64,000 bases of DNA, from contig NZ_BMXQ01000001.1 of assembly GCF_014651835.1 (NCBI RefSeq), positions 1,378,801 through 1,442,800 of the forward strand. The letters run 5' to 3'. This document shows, one piece after another, positions 38,423 to 47,810 of the stretch. The translations under genes and the position numbers were made by a program. Within the stretch, counting starts at the first letter, position 1; every line of letters begins with the position of its first letter. The notes under the pieces were generated by a model. That model was given only the letters and a program-made list of their open reading frames with translations. It was not told where the DNA came from and did no database searches. Source of the stretch: Pigmentiphaga litoralis (GTDB lineage: Bacteria > Pseudomonadota > Gammaproteobacteria > Burkholderiales > Burkholderiaceae_B).

Positions 38423-40075
38423 ATGCAAGAGATTGAACGCGAGTCGATGGAATATGACGTCGTCATCGTTGGCGGCGGCCCTGCCGGACTTTCCACCGCG
38501 ATTCGCCTGAAACAACTGGCCGCCGAGACCGGCCGCGAGATCGGTGTCTGTGTGCTGGAAAAAGGCGGCGAGATCGGCGCCCACATCCTGTCGGGCGCGG
38601 TGATGGACCCCCGCGCGCTGACCGAACTGATTCCCGACTGGAAAGAAAAAGGCGCCCCGCTGAACGTGCCCGTGACGGAAGACCGCTTCCTGTTCCTGTC
38701 GGACACCGGCGCGCGCGCCACGCCGTCGTGGATGCTGCCGCCCTGTTTTCATAATGAGGGCAACTACATCGTCAGCCTGGGCAAGGTCACCCGCTGGCTG
38801 GGCGAGCAGGCGGAAGGCCTGGGCGTGGACATCTTTCCGGGCTTTGCCGCGGCGGAGATCCTGTACAACGACGACGGGTCGATCAAGGGCGTGGCCACCG
38901 GCAACATGGGCGTGGGCCGCGACGGCGAACCGACCGACCAGTTCCAGCCCGGGATGGAACTGCATGCGCGCTACACGATCTTTTCCGAAGGATCGCGCGG
39001 CCACCTGGGCCGTCAGCTGATGGAGCGGTTCAAGCTGAACGACGGCAAGGATCCGCAAAGCTACGGCATCGGCATCAAGGAACTCTGGGAGATCAACCCG
39101 GCCAAACACAAGCCCGGTCTGGTGATCCACACCGCCGGCTGGCCGCTGGAAAGCGACACCTACGGTGGGTCCTTCCTGTACCACCAGGAAGACAACAAGG
39201 TCGCCATCGGCCTGATCGTGGGCCTGGATTACGCCAATCCCTACCTGTCGCCCTTTGAAGAGTTCCAGCGCTTCAAGACGCACCCGACGATCCGTGCCTT
39301 CCTGGAAGGCGGCAAGCGCATTTCGTACGGCGCGCGGTCGATCACGGCTGGGGGTCTTCTGTCCTTGCCCAAGCTGGTGTTCCCGGGGGGCGCCATGGTC
39401 GGGTGTGAAGCCGGCTTCATGAACGCGTCGCGCATCAAGGGCAGCCATGCCGCGATCAAGTCCGGCATGCTGGCTGCGCAGGCCGCCTTCGACGCCGTGG
39501 TCGCCGATCGCCGCCATGACGAACTGACGGCCTACCCCGCCGCATTCGAAGCGTCCTGGCTGTTCGAAGAACTGAACAAGGCGCGCAACTTCAAGCAGTG
39601 GTTCAAGAAGGGCCGCACCGTGGCGACGCTGATGACGGGCATCGAGCAGCTGGTGCTACGCGGCAACATGCCCTGGACCATCCACCGCACCAAGCCCGAC
39701 CACGTGTACCTGAAGCCGGCCAGTGAATGCACGCCTATCGTCTACCCCAAGCCGGATGGCAAGCTGACCTTCGACCGGTTGGGCTCGGTGTTCATTTCGA
39801 ACACCAATCATGAAGAAGACGAACCGGTCCACCTGACCCTGAAAGATCCGACCGTACCGACGCGCATCAATCTGCCGACGTATGCCGGACCCGAAGGCCG
39901 CTACTGCCCGGCCGGGGTGTATGAATACGTGAAGGACGACGCCGGCGCCGACAAGCTGCAGATCAATGCGCAGAACTGCGTGCACTGCAAGACCTGCGAC
40001 ATCAAGGACCCGACACAGAACATTGTGTGGGTCACGCCGCAGGGCGGCGAAGGACCGGTGTATACCGAGATGTGA
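38423..40075 (+). CDS. Electron transfer flavoprotein-ubiquinone oxidoreductase
   Basis: 550 residues. It passes electrons from reduced ETF to ubiquinone at the inner membrane, linking fatty-acid and amino-acid oxidation to respiration. FAD binds at GGGPAG (17-22); GYWPLES-like AGWPLESDTYGGSF and GCEAGFMNASRIKGSHAA are typical. The C-terminal ferredoxin-like domain keeps its [4Fe-4S] cysteines (YCPAGVYEY and NCVHCKTCDIKDP). ATG 38423 has GGAG ten bases upstream; the frame is open earlier without homology. Confidence 0.96.
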   Translation: MQEIERESMEYDVVIVGGGPAGLSTAIRLKQLAAETGREIGVCVLEKGGEIGAHILSGAVMDPRALTELIPDWKEKGAPLNVPVTEDRFLFLSDTGARATPSWMLPPCFHNEGNYIVSLGKVTRWLGEQAEGLGVDIFPGFAAAEILYNDDGSIKGVATGNMGVGRDGEPTDQFQPGMELHARYTIFSEGSRGHLGRQLMERFKLNDGKDPQSYGIGIKELWEINPAKHKPGLVIHTAGWPLESDTYGGSFLYHQEDNKVAIGLIVGLDYANPYLSPFEEFQRFKTHPTIRAFLEGGKRISYGARSITAGGLLSLPKLVFPGGAMVGCEAGFMNASRIKGSHAAIKSGMLAAQAAFDAVVADRRHDELTAYPAAFEASWLFEELNKARNFKQWFKKGRTVATLMTGIEQLVLRGNMPWTIHRTKPDHVYLKPASECTPIVYPKPDGKLTFDRLGSVFISNTNHEEDEPVHLTLKDPTVPTRINLPTYAGPEGRYCPAGVYEYVKDDAGADKLQINAQNCVHCKTCDIKDPTQNIVWVTPQGGEGPVYTEM

Positions 40076-40094
40076 TGGCAAGTCACAGCTAAAG

Positions 40095-40132
40095 AAAAAA
40101 CCACCGTGCTTGCCGCACGGTGGTTTTTTTTT
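40095..40132. terminator. Bidirectional rho-independent terminator
   Basis: CCACCGTGC and GCACGGTGG form a perfect stem around TTGCC, flanked by an A-run on the left and eight or more T residues on the right. It sits between the convergent ETF-QO and hmuV genes and can serve both. Confidence 0.93.
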
Positions 40133-40155
40133 CGCGCTGGCCTGGCTGGCTTGGC

Positions 40156-41214
40156 CTAGCTCGACCAGGGCCGCGTGGCCACCATCAGCCCGCGGTCGGT
40201 ATCCATGCGGGCGGCGTCGACAGCAAAGCATTGCTGCACGAACGACCGCGTCAGCACATCGCGCGGCGTTCCATCGGCGACCACGGCACCGTCCAACAGC
40301 GCCACCACCCTGTCGCCATACTGGCCAGCCAGATTCATGTCGTGCATCGTGATCACCACGCCCGTGCCGGTCCGGTGCGCAAAATCCCGCACCACGGTGC
40401 AGACGGCGTGTTGATGATGGGGATCCAGGCTCGCGCACGGTTCGTCGAGCAGCAACAGATTGCGAGTTGGCGGCACCGTGCCGGCTTCCGCCCCGGCTCC
40501 GCCTTCCGGCCAGGTTCTGGCATCCGCCCCGTTTTCGGCTTCCGGCCAGATCTGCGCCAGCACCCGCGCCAGGTGCACCCTGGCTTGCTCGCCGCCCGAC
40601 AGCTGCGTCATTGACCGGTCGGCCAGGTGGTCCACGCCTGCGGCAGTGGCCGCTTGGTTGACGATGCGCGCCAGCGCGGCGTGCGATCCGGTCCGGGCCA
40701 GGCAACCGAGCTGGATGACTTCCTGAACCGTGAACGGCAGGCTGAGCCCGGCGCGTTGAGGCAGGACGGCGCGGCGCTGCGCGAGCGTTTTTCGGTGCCA
40801 TGCCGCAAGCGGCTTGCCGTCGAACGCGATGTGGCCGGATGCAGGCGTCAAGTCGCCCGATACGGCGGCCAGCAACGTCGATTTGCCTGCGCCGTTCGGA
40901 CCGATCAGCATGACCAGTTCGCCTGGGGCGACGCATACCGATACGTCTCGCAGCACGGCATGGTCTGCTCCGCCGCGTTGCCGGCGATGGACGTTCAGGC
41001 CGTCGACACGCAGCACGGGCACTTGGGCGGCGGTGTTCGCGGCGTAGAGGCTCGACACAGGCGTGGTGGTGGCAACGGTAGCATAGTCAGTGCCCATGAC
41101 CGAGGCAGCCAAGGTACCGGCAGCGGTGCTGGCCGTCTTGCTAACCGACGCGGACCGGGCCGGCATGACAGCCGCAGGCTTGGGCACGCGCAAGAAAAAC
41201 CTCTGTCCCGTCAT
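40156..41214 (-). CDS. hmuV: Haem ABC transporter ATP-binding protein
   Basis: 352 residues, about 90 more than usual. An N-terminal extension of some 65 residues precedes the ABC domain: Walker A GPNGAGKS (105-112), signature LSGGE (205-209), Walker B LLLLDEP (253-259) and a switch His in ITMHDMN. Between signature and Walker B lies an insert (about 223-250) of Pro, Glu, Ala and Gly whose DNA contains a repeated CTTCCGGCCAG. The insert should be a surface loop. It powers haem uptake with HmuT and HmuU. It starts 3 bp after the hmuU stop. Confidence 0.92.
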   Translation of the reverse strand: MTGQRFFLRVPKPAAVMPARSASVSKTASTAAGTLAASVMGTDYATVATTTPVSSLYAANTAAQVPVLRVDGLNVHRRQRGGADHAVLRDVSVCVAPGELVMLIGPNGAGKSTLLAAVSGDLTPASGHIAFDGKPLAAWHRKTLAQRRAVLPQRAGLSLPFTVQEVIQLGCLARTGSHAALARIVNQAATAAGVDHLADRSMTQLSGGEQARVHLARVLAQIWPEAENGADARTWPEGGAGAEAGTVPPTRNLLLLDEPCASLDPHHQHAVCTVVRDFAHRTGTGVVITMHDMNLAGQYGDRVVALLDGAVVADGTPRDVLTRSFVQQCFAVDAARMDTDRGLMVATRPWSS

Positions 41215-41217
41215 TGT

Positions 41218-42321
41218 TCAGCCCTCCATCATCCGGTCCTTGCCACGCAGCAGCAGGACCAGAAAGAACGGGGCGCCGATCAGGGCCGTCAGCACGCCGA
41301 TCGGCATCTCGGCAGGCGCGACCACGGTCCGCGCCACCACATCGGCGCCCACGGTCAGCGCCGCGCCCAGCAAGGCGGACCCCGGCATCACGACGCGGGC
41401 ATCCGGCCCGGCGATCAGGCGAATGCAGTGCGGCGCCACCAGCCCGATGAACCCGATCATGCCGCAGAACGCCACAGCCAAACCCACCGCCAACGCACTG
41501 AAAACAATCGACAAGGTCTTGAGCCGGTCCACATGGACACCCAGATGCCGCGCCTCGGCCTCGCCTAATGCCATGGCATTCAGGCCAATCCGCAGCCGCC
41601 ACATGCCGAACAGCGCCATCACGCCGCCGGCACTGACCACGCCGGCCACCGGCCACGACGCCGCCGCCAGGCTGCCCAGGTTCCAGAACGTCATGCTGCG
41701 CAACTGTTCGTCGGTGGCGACATAACTGGCCAGGCCGATCAGCGCGAAGGCGATGGCATTGAGCGCGATGCCTGCCAGCAGCATGGCCGCGACCGAGACG
41801 CCCAGCGATGTCCGGCCAATGCGATAGACCAGCAAGGTAGTGACGACGCCGCCTGCAAAGGCTGCCAGCGGGTACAGCGCCAGACCGACCTGCGCGGCCA
41901 ATTCGGGCCACCACAGATTGCCGAACACGATCGTCAGCGCCACCGCCAGCGCAGCGCCGCTCGACACGCCGATCAGGCCGGGGTCGGCCAGGGGATTGCG
42001 GAACAGGCTCTGCATTGTGGCGCCCGCCATCCCGAGCAAGGCGCCGATGGCGGCGCCCAGCACGACGCGTGGAAGCCGGATCGTCCACAGCACCCCCATC
42101 TGCTGCGCATCAAAACCGCCGTCGGATACGCCAAGTTTGCTGAGAAGAATCGCCAGCACTTGCGAAGGCGAGATGGGATAGGCACCCCTCCCTGCAGCCG
42201 TGACGAGCACCAGGACCAGCAGCGCAACCAGCACGCCAAAAAGGGCGGGCGCCGGCACCCGGCCCGGGCTGCCGGAGCGTGCAAAAACGGGCGTCGGTGC
42301 CGGCCTTGAAGCGATCGTCAT
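41218..42321 (-). CDS. hmuU: Haem ABC transporter permease (FecCD family)
   Basis: 367 residues with about ten membrane helices. Family motifs include LPRVVLGAAIGALLGMAGATMQ, FRNPLADPGLIGVSSGAALAVAL and GMIGFIGLVAPHCIRLIAGPDAR. It forms the inner-membrane channel for haem. The ATG overlaps the hmuT stop by 4 bp (ATGA at 42318-42321) and the end lies 3 bp from hmuV. Confidence 0.94.
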   Translation of the reverse strand: MTIASRPAPTPVFARSGSPGRVPAPALFGVLVALLVLVLVTAAGRGAYPISPSQVLAILLSKLGVSDGGFDAQQMGVLWTIRLPRVVLGAAIGALLGMAGATMQSLFRNPLADPGLIGVSSGAALAVALTIVFGNLWWPELAAQVGLALYPLAAFAGGVVTTLLVYRIGRTSLGVSVAAMLLAGIALNAIAFALIGLASYVATDEQLRSMTFWNLGSLAAASWPVAGVVSAGGVMALFGMWRLRIGLNAMALGEAEARHLGVHVDRLKTLSIVFSALAVGLAVAFCGMIGFIGLVAPHCIRLIAGPDARVVMPGSALLGAALTVGADVVARTVVAPAEMPIGVLTALIGAPFFLVLLLRGKDRMMEG

Positions 42322-43361
42322 CGCACCGCCTGCAGCAGCCCTTGATGCAGCGCCTCGACTGCGTCGGGCAGCCGCGGACCGAAGCCCAGCAGCAACACGA
42401 TATCGAAGCTGCGCATGGCTCCACTACGCCCGGCAGGTGTCAGCGCAACACCCGGCAGCGCCTTGAGCGCCTCGGTGTCCCCAGGCCTGAGGGTACCGTC
42501 GTAGGTACCGATGATGACGTCCGGCGCGGCCTGGGCAAGCGCCTCGGCCGACAACGGCTTGTAGTTGTCGAACGCGTTGCCAAAGGCATTGCGGGCGCCG
42601 GCCAGACGCAAGATGGCGTCCGCCCCCGTCCCCCTGCCTGCCGCCATCACGGTCGGCCCGTGCCGCATCAGGAAGGCAACCGTCGCCAGCGTGCCCGACG
42701 ATGTTCGCAGGGGCCTGGCGTCCACTTGCGCCATGACGTCGGCCCAGCGCGCAGCCAGCGAGACCGACAGTTTTTCGCCTTCATCGAGCCGTCCGGTGGC
42801 GTGGGCCACCTGCCCGATACGCTGCAGCAGGCCTTCGAACGAATAGGCGCCATCCACGCGCACCACCGTCACACCCGCCGCTGCAATCTGCGCCAGGACG
42901 GCAGGCGGCCCGGCATCCTGGCTGGCAAGCAGCACCTGCGGGGCCAATGACATGACGCCTTCGGCAGTCAGCGTTCGCTGATAGCCCACCTTGGGCAGCG
43001 CCTGCGCCACGGCCGGGTACAGACTGCTGGTATCGACGCCCACCAGCTGCGTCTGCGCCCCCAGGGCGTACACGATCTCGGTCGTGCCGGCGCCGACGGA
43101 TACCAGACGGGGCCGCGCCGCGGGCGCTGTGACCGGGCCGGCGGATGGCGATGCCGCCGTGGTCGCAGCCTGCGCTGCAGACATCGGCAGCACGCCGGCG
43201 GCGGCAAGCGCTGGCAGCACGCGTGACAGCAGCGCGGCACCAGGCAAGGCCAGGGCCAACACAGGCGCCGCTCCCAGTACTCGGCGACGTCCCGCGGATA
43301 CCGCCGCAGCGGGCGACCCGGGCTCCGTCGGCTGGCCGTCTTGATCTATCGCCACGGCCAC
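42318..43361 (-). CDS. hmuT: Haem ABC transporter periplasmic binding protein
   Basis: 347 residues. The N-terminus has a GRRRVLG segment before a hydrophobic core (about 30-55), a signal that might use the Tat route. The mature part has the helical-backbone binding fold, with RLVSVGAGTTEIVYALGAQTQ, VGVDTSSLYP and VGYQRTLTAEGVMSL, the last carrying a Tyr often used as haem ligand. It receives haem from an outer-membrane receptor, which is not encoded in this window, and hands it to HmuUV. It lies 3 bp after the haem oxygenase gene. Confidence 0.92.
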   Translation of the reverse strand: MAVAIDQDGQPTEPGSPAAAVSAGRRRVLGAAPVLALALPGAALLSRVLPALAAAGVLPMSAAQAATTAASPSAGPVTAPAARPRLVSVGAGTTEIVYALGAQTQLVGVDTSSLYPAVAQALPKVGYQRTLTAEGVMSLAPQVLLASQDAGPPAVLAQIAAAGVTVVRVDGAYSFEGLLQRIGQVAHATGRLDEGEKLSVSLAARWADVMAQVDARPLRTSSGTLATVAFLMRHGPTVMAAGRGTGADAILRLAGARNAFGNAFDNYKPLSAEALAQAAPDVIIGTYDGTLRPGDTEALKALPGVALTPAGRSGAMRSFDIVLLLGFGPRLPDAVEALHQGLLQAVR

Positions 43362-43364
43362 CCC

Positions 43365-44009
43365 TTACGCCACAAGACCAAAACTGCGCCGCAGCAGCTC
43401 GGCGAAGCGGTGGAAGGCCTGGCGCGCGCCTTCCACGACGCGGTCTTCGTCATCAGCCGACAAATCGTTGTGGTCGAGCACCTGCACGAACCGCTTCCAG
43501 GCCGACCCGCGGCCGCCTTCCGGCGCGGCCAGGTTGCGTGCGCCCACCGTCTCGCTCAACCCCAGGCGGGCCGCCGCTTCCTTGAACAGGAACGCCGCGC
43601 CCAGCTTGGAGCCTTCCGAGACATACAACCAGCCCAGGCCCTCTTCCATATCGAGCCGCGCCGCCGCGGGCGCATCGCCATCGTCCGGCACCACTACGCC
43701 CAGGTCCTGCAGATCCAGCGCAGCCGCAGCCAGGCGCGGCCGGGACGGCAGATCCGGAATCATGGCCTGCAAGCGCGCGTCGTCATACAGCGACTCGATA
43801 TCCCGCTGGAACAGATACTGGGTCAGCACGAAGCGGCCGTAGTTCTCGCGGTTGTCGAATGGCTTGGTAGACATGACCAGTTGATCGAGCATGTCATGCA
43901 GCGCGGTCGTCTCGGCCTTGAGCCGCCGGGACAGGGTCAACGTATCGTGGGTGGCTGCGCCGGCAGATGCATTGGTGGAAACGGGGGACGACACGGAAGG
44001 ACTCTGCAT
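43365..44009 (-). CDS. hemO: Haem oxygenase (HemO/PigA-like)
   Basis: 214 residues. The proximal haem ligand is probably His38 (TTALHDMLDQLV). The distal helix region reads GWLYVSEGSKLGAAFLFKEA, a bacterial haem-oxygenase signature. It cleaves haem to biliverdin, CO and iron in the cytoplasm, releasing iron from haem brought in by HmuTUV. It leads the operon, with 3 bp to hmuT. The ATG at 44009 is the only reasonable start but its ribosome-binding site is poor. Confidence 0.9.
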   Translation of the reverse strand: MQSPSVSSPVSTNASAGAATHDTLTLSRRLKAETTALHDMLDQLVMSTKPFDNRENYGRFVLTQYLFQRDIESLYDDARLQAMIPDLPSRPRLAAAALDLQDLGVVVPDDGDAPAAARLDMEEGLGWLYVSEGSKLGAAFLFKEAAARLGLSETVGARNLAAPEGGRGSAWKRFVQVLDHNDLSADDEDRVVEGARQAFHRFAELLRRSFGLVA

Positions 44010-44461
44010 GGATGGATTCAAAATCGTTTGCTGACACTGAGGCGAACGTCGCGGCCGACGCCGGCGTCCGCACCCCCGCGGTAACGCGTGCTGAAATAAA
44101 AATGAACCAGGCCGGGCGTAGCCGCACACGCTGCGTATAGGGAGGATACCGCGTCATTGGACCGGCTCGTTGCCTGGGCCAGCCCGAGTCAGGCTGGGGA
44201 CAGGCGATGTTCCCTGAACGGCGCTTGGGTCATTCAATGACAATGATACGCATTAGCAGTGAGCAGGTCATGGGCAGATTCATCTTTTGACGCCGTTGCC
44301 GCCTTCCCCACTCCCCACGCAAAAGACTAGTGACTGCAATACACGCTATCCGGCGCCCGCGTGACGCGCGCTGGCGTTTATCATCGACCGTAACCCTTAT
44401 TGCCGGGCGCTGCACCGTACACGCCCGGATTCCTTACCCAAGATTGTGTGGAGAACCCCCC
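44010..44461. other. Divergent intergenic region between hemO and glcB
   Basis: These 452 bp contain the Fur-box-like site at 44239-44257 and otherwise no supported gene. Short frames here have no homology; a hemP-type leader gene was looked for on the minus strand and not seen. The hemO leader would be over 200 nt. Confidence 0.7.
44239..44257 (-). promoter_or_regulatory. Fur box upstream of the haem operon
   Basis: Read on the minus strand, this 19-bp site matches the Fur consensus GATAATGATAATCATTATC at 14 positions by hand alignment. It includes TATCAT, which could be a -10 box, with ATGACC 17 bp upstream as a weak -35. Fur with iron would then block transcription of hemO-hmuTUV. It lies 230 bp before hemO, so another promoter nearer the gene is not excluded. 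Confidence 0.65.
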
Positions 44462-46639
44462 ATGACTGAACGCATCGCCCGCCACGGCCTCCAGGTAGCC
44501 TCGCTGCTGGACCGCTTCATCGAAGAGGAAGCCCTCAAGGATTCCGGCCTGGACAGCGAGACCTTCTGGCAGGGCTTCTCCCGCCTCGTGCATGATCTGG
44601 CGCCCAAGAATCGCGCGCTGCTGAAGGAACGCGACCGTCTGCAGGCCGACATCGATACGTGGCACCAGGCCCACCCCGGCCCGATCACCGACATGCCGGC
44701 CTATCGCAGCTTTCTGGAAAGCATCGGCTACCTGCAGGCCCGGCCGGCTACCGTCAAGGCCAGCACCCGCAACGTCGACACCGAAATCGCCGAACAGGCC
44801 GGTCCGCAGCTGGTCGTTCCGGTATCGAACCAGCGTTACGCGCTGAATGCGGCCAACGCCCGCTGGGGCAGCCTGTACGACGCCCTGTACGGCACCGACG
44901 CGCTGCCGGACACCGACGGCGCGGAACGCGGCGCCGGCTACAACCCCAAGCGCGGCCAGGCCGTGATCATCCGCGCCCGCGCCTTCCTGGACCAGGCAGC
45001 GCCGCTGGCCGGCGGCTCGCACGTCGATGCCACGTCGTACACCGTCGTGGATGGCGGCTTGCAAGTCGACCTGGGCGGCAAGGCGACCGGTCTGCAAGAC
45101 CCGTCGCTGTTCCGCGGCTACCAGGGCGATGCCTCGGCCCCGACTGCACTGCTGTTGCGCCACAACGGCCTGCACTTCGAGATCCAGATCGACAAGAGCG
45201 ATTCGATCGGCAGCACCGACAAGGCGGGCGTGAAAGACGTGCTGATGGAAGCCGCCCTCACGACCATCATGGACTTCGAGGATTCGATCGCCGCGGTCGA
45301 CACCGAAGACAAGGTGCACGTGTACCGCAACTGGCTGGGCCTGAACCTGGGCACGCTGACCGAAGAAGTCAGCAAGGGCGGCAAGCGCTTTACCCGCCGC
45401 CTGAACGACGATCGCACCTACACCGGTGCCGATGGCAAGGACCTGACGCTGCATGGCCGCTCGCTGATGTTCGTGCGTCACGTCGGCCACCTGATGACCA
45501 ACCCTGCCATCCTGGACAAGGACGGTCTGGAGATCCCGGAAGGCATCATGGACGGCGTCGTGGCCACCCTGGCCTCGCTGCCTGACCTGAAGCGCAAGCA
45601 GAATTCGCGGGCCGGATCGTTCTATGTCGTGAAGCCGAAGATGCACGGCCCCGCCGAAGTCGCTTTCGCGAATGAACTGTTCGACCGTATTGAAGACCTG
45701 CTGGGCCTGCCCCGTCACACCCTGAAAATGGGCATCATGGACGAGGAACGCCGCACCAGCGTCAACCTGAAAGCGTGCATCGCCGCCGCCAGCGAACGCG
45801 TGGCGTTCATCAACACCGGCTTCCTGGACCGCACCGGCGACGAGATGCACACCGCCATGGAAGCGGGCCCCATGATGCGCAAGGGCGACATGAAGGCGTC
45901 CGCCTGGATCGCCGCTTATGAGCGCAGCAACGTGTTGATCGGCCTGGATGCCGGCCTGCGTGGCCGCGCCCAGATTGGCAAGGGCATGTGGGCCATGCCG
46001 GACCTGATGGCAGCGATGCTCGAACAAAAGATCGCGCACCCCAAGGCCGGCGCCAACACCGCGTGGGTCCCCTCGCCTACCGCCGCCACCCTGCACGCGC
46101 TGCACTACCATCAGGTGGATGTGCAGGCCGTCCAGCAGGAACTGGAAAAGACCCGTCTGGCCGACGTGGACGACCAACTGCTCGAAGGCCTGTTGACCGT
46201 GCCGATTGGTGACCCCTCCAAGTGGTCCGCCGCCGACATCAAGCAGGAACTGGAAAACAACGCGCAGGGCATCCTGGGCTACGTGGTCCGGTGGATCGCC
46301 CAGGGCGTCGGTTGCTCCAAGGTGCCCGACATCCATAACGTCGGCCTGATGGAAGACCGCGCCACCCTGCGCATCTCCAGCCAGCACATCGCCAACTGGC
46401 TGCGCCACGGCATCACGACCGAAGCGGAAGTAAAGGAAGTGATGAAGCGCATGGCCAAAGTCGTGGATCAGCAGAACGCCAACGATCCGATCTATGAGCC
46501 GATGTCGGGCAATGAAAAGACGTCGCTGGCGTTCAAGGCCGCCAGTGCGTTGGTGTTTGAAGGGTTGGCGCAGCCGAATGGCTACACGGAACCGCTGCTG
46601 CATCGCTTCCGCCTGGAGCAGAAGGCGGCTCGGGCCTAA
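44462..46639 (+). CDS. glcB: Malate synthase G
   Basis: 725 residues, normal for isoform G. It condenses glyoxylate with acetyl-CoA to malate in the glyoxylate bypass or in glycolate use. Seen are [22 protein letters not shown], the catalytic region [35 protein letters not shown] and [13 protein letters not shown]. The ATG at 44462 has GTGGAGA upstream; the open frame begins earlier without homology. It is alone on its strand, divergent from the haem operon. Confidence 0.97.
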   Translation: MTERIARHGLQVASLLDRFIEEEALKDSGLDSETFWQGFSRLVHDLAPKNRALLKERDRLQADIDTWHQAHPGPITDMPAYRSFLESIGYLQARPATVKASTRNVDTEIAEQAGPQLVVPVSNQRYALNAANARWGSLYDALYGTDALPDTDGAERGAGYNPKRGQAVIIRARAFLDQAAPLAGGSHVDATSYTVVDGGLQVDLGGKATGLQDPSLFRGYQGDASAPTALLLRHNGLHFEIQIDKSDSIGSTDKAGVKDVLMEAALTTIMDFEDSIAAVDTEDKVHVYRNWLGLNLGTLTEEVSKGGKRFTRRLNDDRTYTGADGKDLTLHGRSLMFVRHVGHLMTNPAILDKDGLEIPEGIMDGVVATLASLPDLKRKQNSRAGSFYVVKPKMHGPAEVAFANELFDRIEDLLGLPRHTLKMGIMDEERRTSVNLKACIAAASERVAFINTGFLDRTGDEMHTAMEAGPMMRKGDMKASAWIAAYERSNVLIGLDAGLRGRAQIGKGMWAMPDLMAAMLEQKIAHPKAGANTAWVPSPTAATLHALHYHQVDVQAVQQELEKTRLADVDDQLLEGLLTVPIGDPSKWSAADIKQELENNAQGILGYVVRWIAQGVGCSKVPDIHNVGLMEDRATLRISSQHIANWLRHGITTEAEVKEVMKRMAKVVDQQNANDPIYEPMSGNEKTSLAFKAASALVFEGLAQPNGYTEPLLHRFRLEQKAARA

Positions 46640-46689
46640 TGAACCGGCCAGGGCGCCAGCGCCCTGGCGCCGCATTGACGCCAACAACG

Positions 46690-46727
46690 AAAAATGCCGC
46701 AGGGCCTGAGCCGCTGCGGCATTTTTT
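46690..46727. terminator. Bidirectional rho-independent terminator after glcB
   Basis: AAAATGCCGCAG pairs with CTGCGGCATTTT and is followed by a T-run; A residues precede the left arm. It lies between the convergent glcB and Nudix genes. A second GC palindrome (CCAGGGCG/CGCCCTGG, about 46647-46667) precedes it. Confidence 0.9.
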
Positions 46728-46746
46728 ATCGGTCGACCGCGACGCG

Positions 46747-47373
46747 CTACGCGCCCGATGACACCGGCTGCCCTTGGACCGGCACCTGGTCACCCCTGCC
46801 CTCGCGAAATTTCTCGACGAAGAACGCCGAGATGATCGTCTTCACATCGGTGACCACGCCCGCCGCGATCCACGACAGCAGTTCCTCCAGCGTGGCCGTG
46901 AATACCTCGACAAACTCGTTCTCATCCAGGTTCTGTTTGCCCGCCTGGATGCCGTCGGCCATGAACAGGATGATCCGCTCATCGCAGTAGGCGATGGCAT
47001 TGTGGATCGTGGTCAGCTCGGTCCACTCGCCGCCGTGATACCCCGTCTCTTCCAGCAGTTCGCGTTGCGCGGTGGCCAGGGGGGCTTCGCCCTCGTCGAT
47101 CTTGCCGGCCGGGAATTCGACGAAGGCGCGGTGCATCGGGTAGCGATACTGCTTGACCAGAACCAGGCGGCCGTCGGGCAGGACCGGCACGATCGCCGCC
47201 GCGCCTGGGTGGTGGAAGTGTTCGCGGGTGGCGGTGGCGCCGTTGGGCAGCTGCGCGGTATCACGCCAGACGTCCAGCAGTTTGCCCTTGAAGACGGATT
47301 CGCTGGTCAGTGTCGCTTCTTTCATGCGCGCCGACGCGGCGTCCAGGTCCTTGCGCAGTTCGTCTGCCGTCAT
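46747..47373 (-). CDS. Nudix hydrolase, ADP-ribose pyrophosphatase type
   Basis: 208 residues. The Nudix box runs from Gly90 to about 112, with GKIDEGE and RELLEETGY providing the metal-binding glutamates. Length and the ETGYHGGEW continuation fit the ADP-ribose pyrophosphatase (NudF) group, which splits ADP-ribose to AMP and ribose 5-phosphate. The ATG at 47373 overlaps the DUF2818 stop by 4 bp, so it is translated with the tail of the nuo operon region. Confidence 0.91.
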   Translation of the reverse strand: MTADELRKDLDAASARMKEATLTSESVFKGKLLDVWRDTAQLPNGATATREHFHHPGAAAIVPVLPDGRLVLVKQYRYPMHRAFVEFPAGKIDEGEAPLATAQRELLEETGYHGGEWTELTTIHNAIAYCDERIILFMADGIQAGKQNLDENEFVEVFTATLEELLSWIAAGVVTDVKTIISAFFVEKFREGRGDQVPVQGQPVSSGA

Positions 47374-47690
47374 GCGATCCTCTTTCTCATCAAGTACCGG
47401 TGTACGAAGCCGGGAAATGCCAGCACCAGGAACAGCACGAAAGTAATGGCATAGAACTGCCATCCTTGCGGAAAGACGTTGCCCAGGCTGGCTTCGAAGC
47501 CGCGCCCGATCAAACCGATCAGCAGGTACAACACCACCAGTTCGACAAAGCGCAGCCAGAATGGCTTAGCAACGATCGCGCCTGCGCGACGGAACGGCAG
47601 CACGGCAAACAGGCGTTCGGTAAGGAAGGGAAGATTCGCGCCGACCAGCGCAAGGAATACGAGAACGTAGATGGCGAGCGTTTGTTTCAA
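47370..47690 (-). CDS. DUF2818 family membrane protein
   Basis: 106 residues with about three membrane helices (near 4-20, 43-63 and 76-95). Genes of this family commonly follow nuoN in betaproteobacteria, as here, but no function is established. It starts 120 bp after nuoN, beyond a strong hairpin, and overlaps the Nudix gene by 4 bp. Confidence 0.85.
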   Translation of the reverse strand: MKQTLAIYVLVFLALVGANLPFLTERLFAVLPFRRAGAIVAKPFWLRFVELVVLYLLIGLIGRGFEASLGNVFPQGWQFYAITFVLFLVLAFPGFVHRYLMRKRIA

Positions 47691-47777
47691 GAGCGTGCAC
47701 CACCTTGCAGGGAAGCCTGGCGGGACACGCGTCGCGGTGGACGCGGTCCCGGTTCAGGCGGGCCTTGAAGAAGCATC

Positions 47778-47805
47778 ATGCCCCGGGACGAGAATCCCGG
47801 GGCAT
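47778..47805. terminator. Strong hairpin after nuoN, possible terminator or processing site
   Basis: ATGCCCCGGGA (47778-47788) and TCCCGGGGCAT (47795-47805) form a perfect 11-bp stem with a 6-nt loop, 5 bp past the nuoN stop. There is no clear T-run on the minus strand, so it may slow or protect the nuo transcript rather than end it. Confidence 0.55.
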
Positions 47806-47810
47806 CGACC

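Noticed and set aside
44230-44415. 61-codon minus-strand frame across the Fur box
   Set aside because: Its end is encoded by the Fur site itself, it has no ribosome-binding site and does not resemble HemP.
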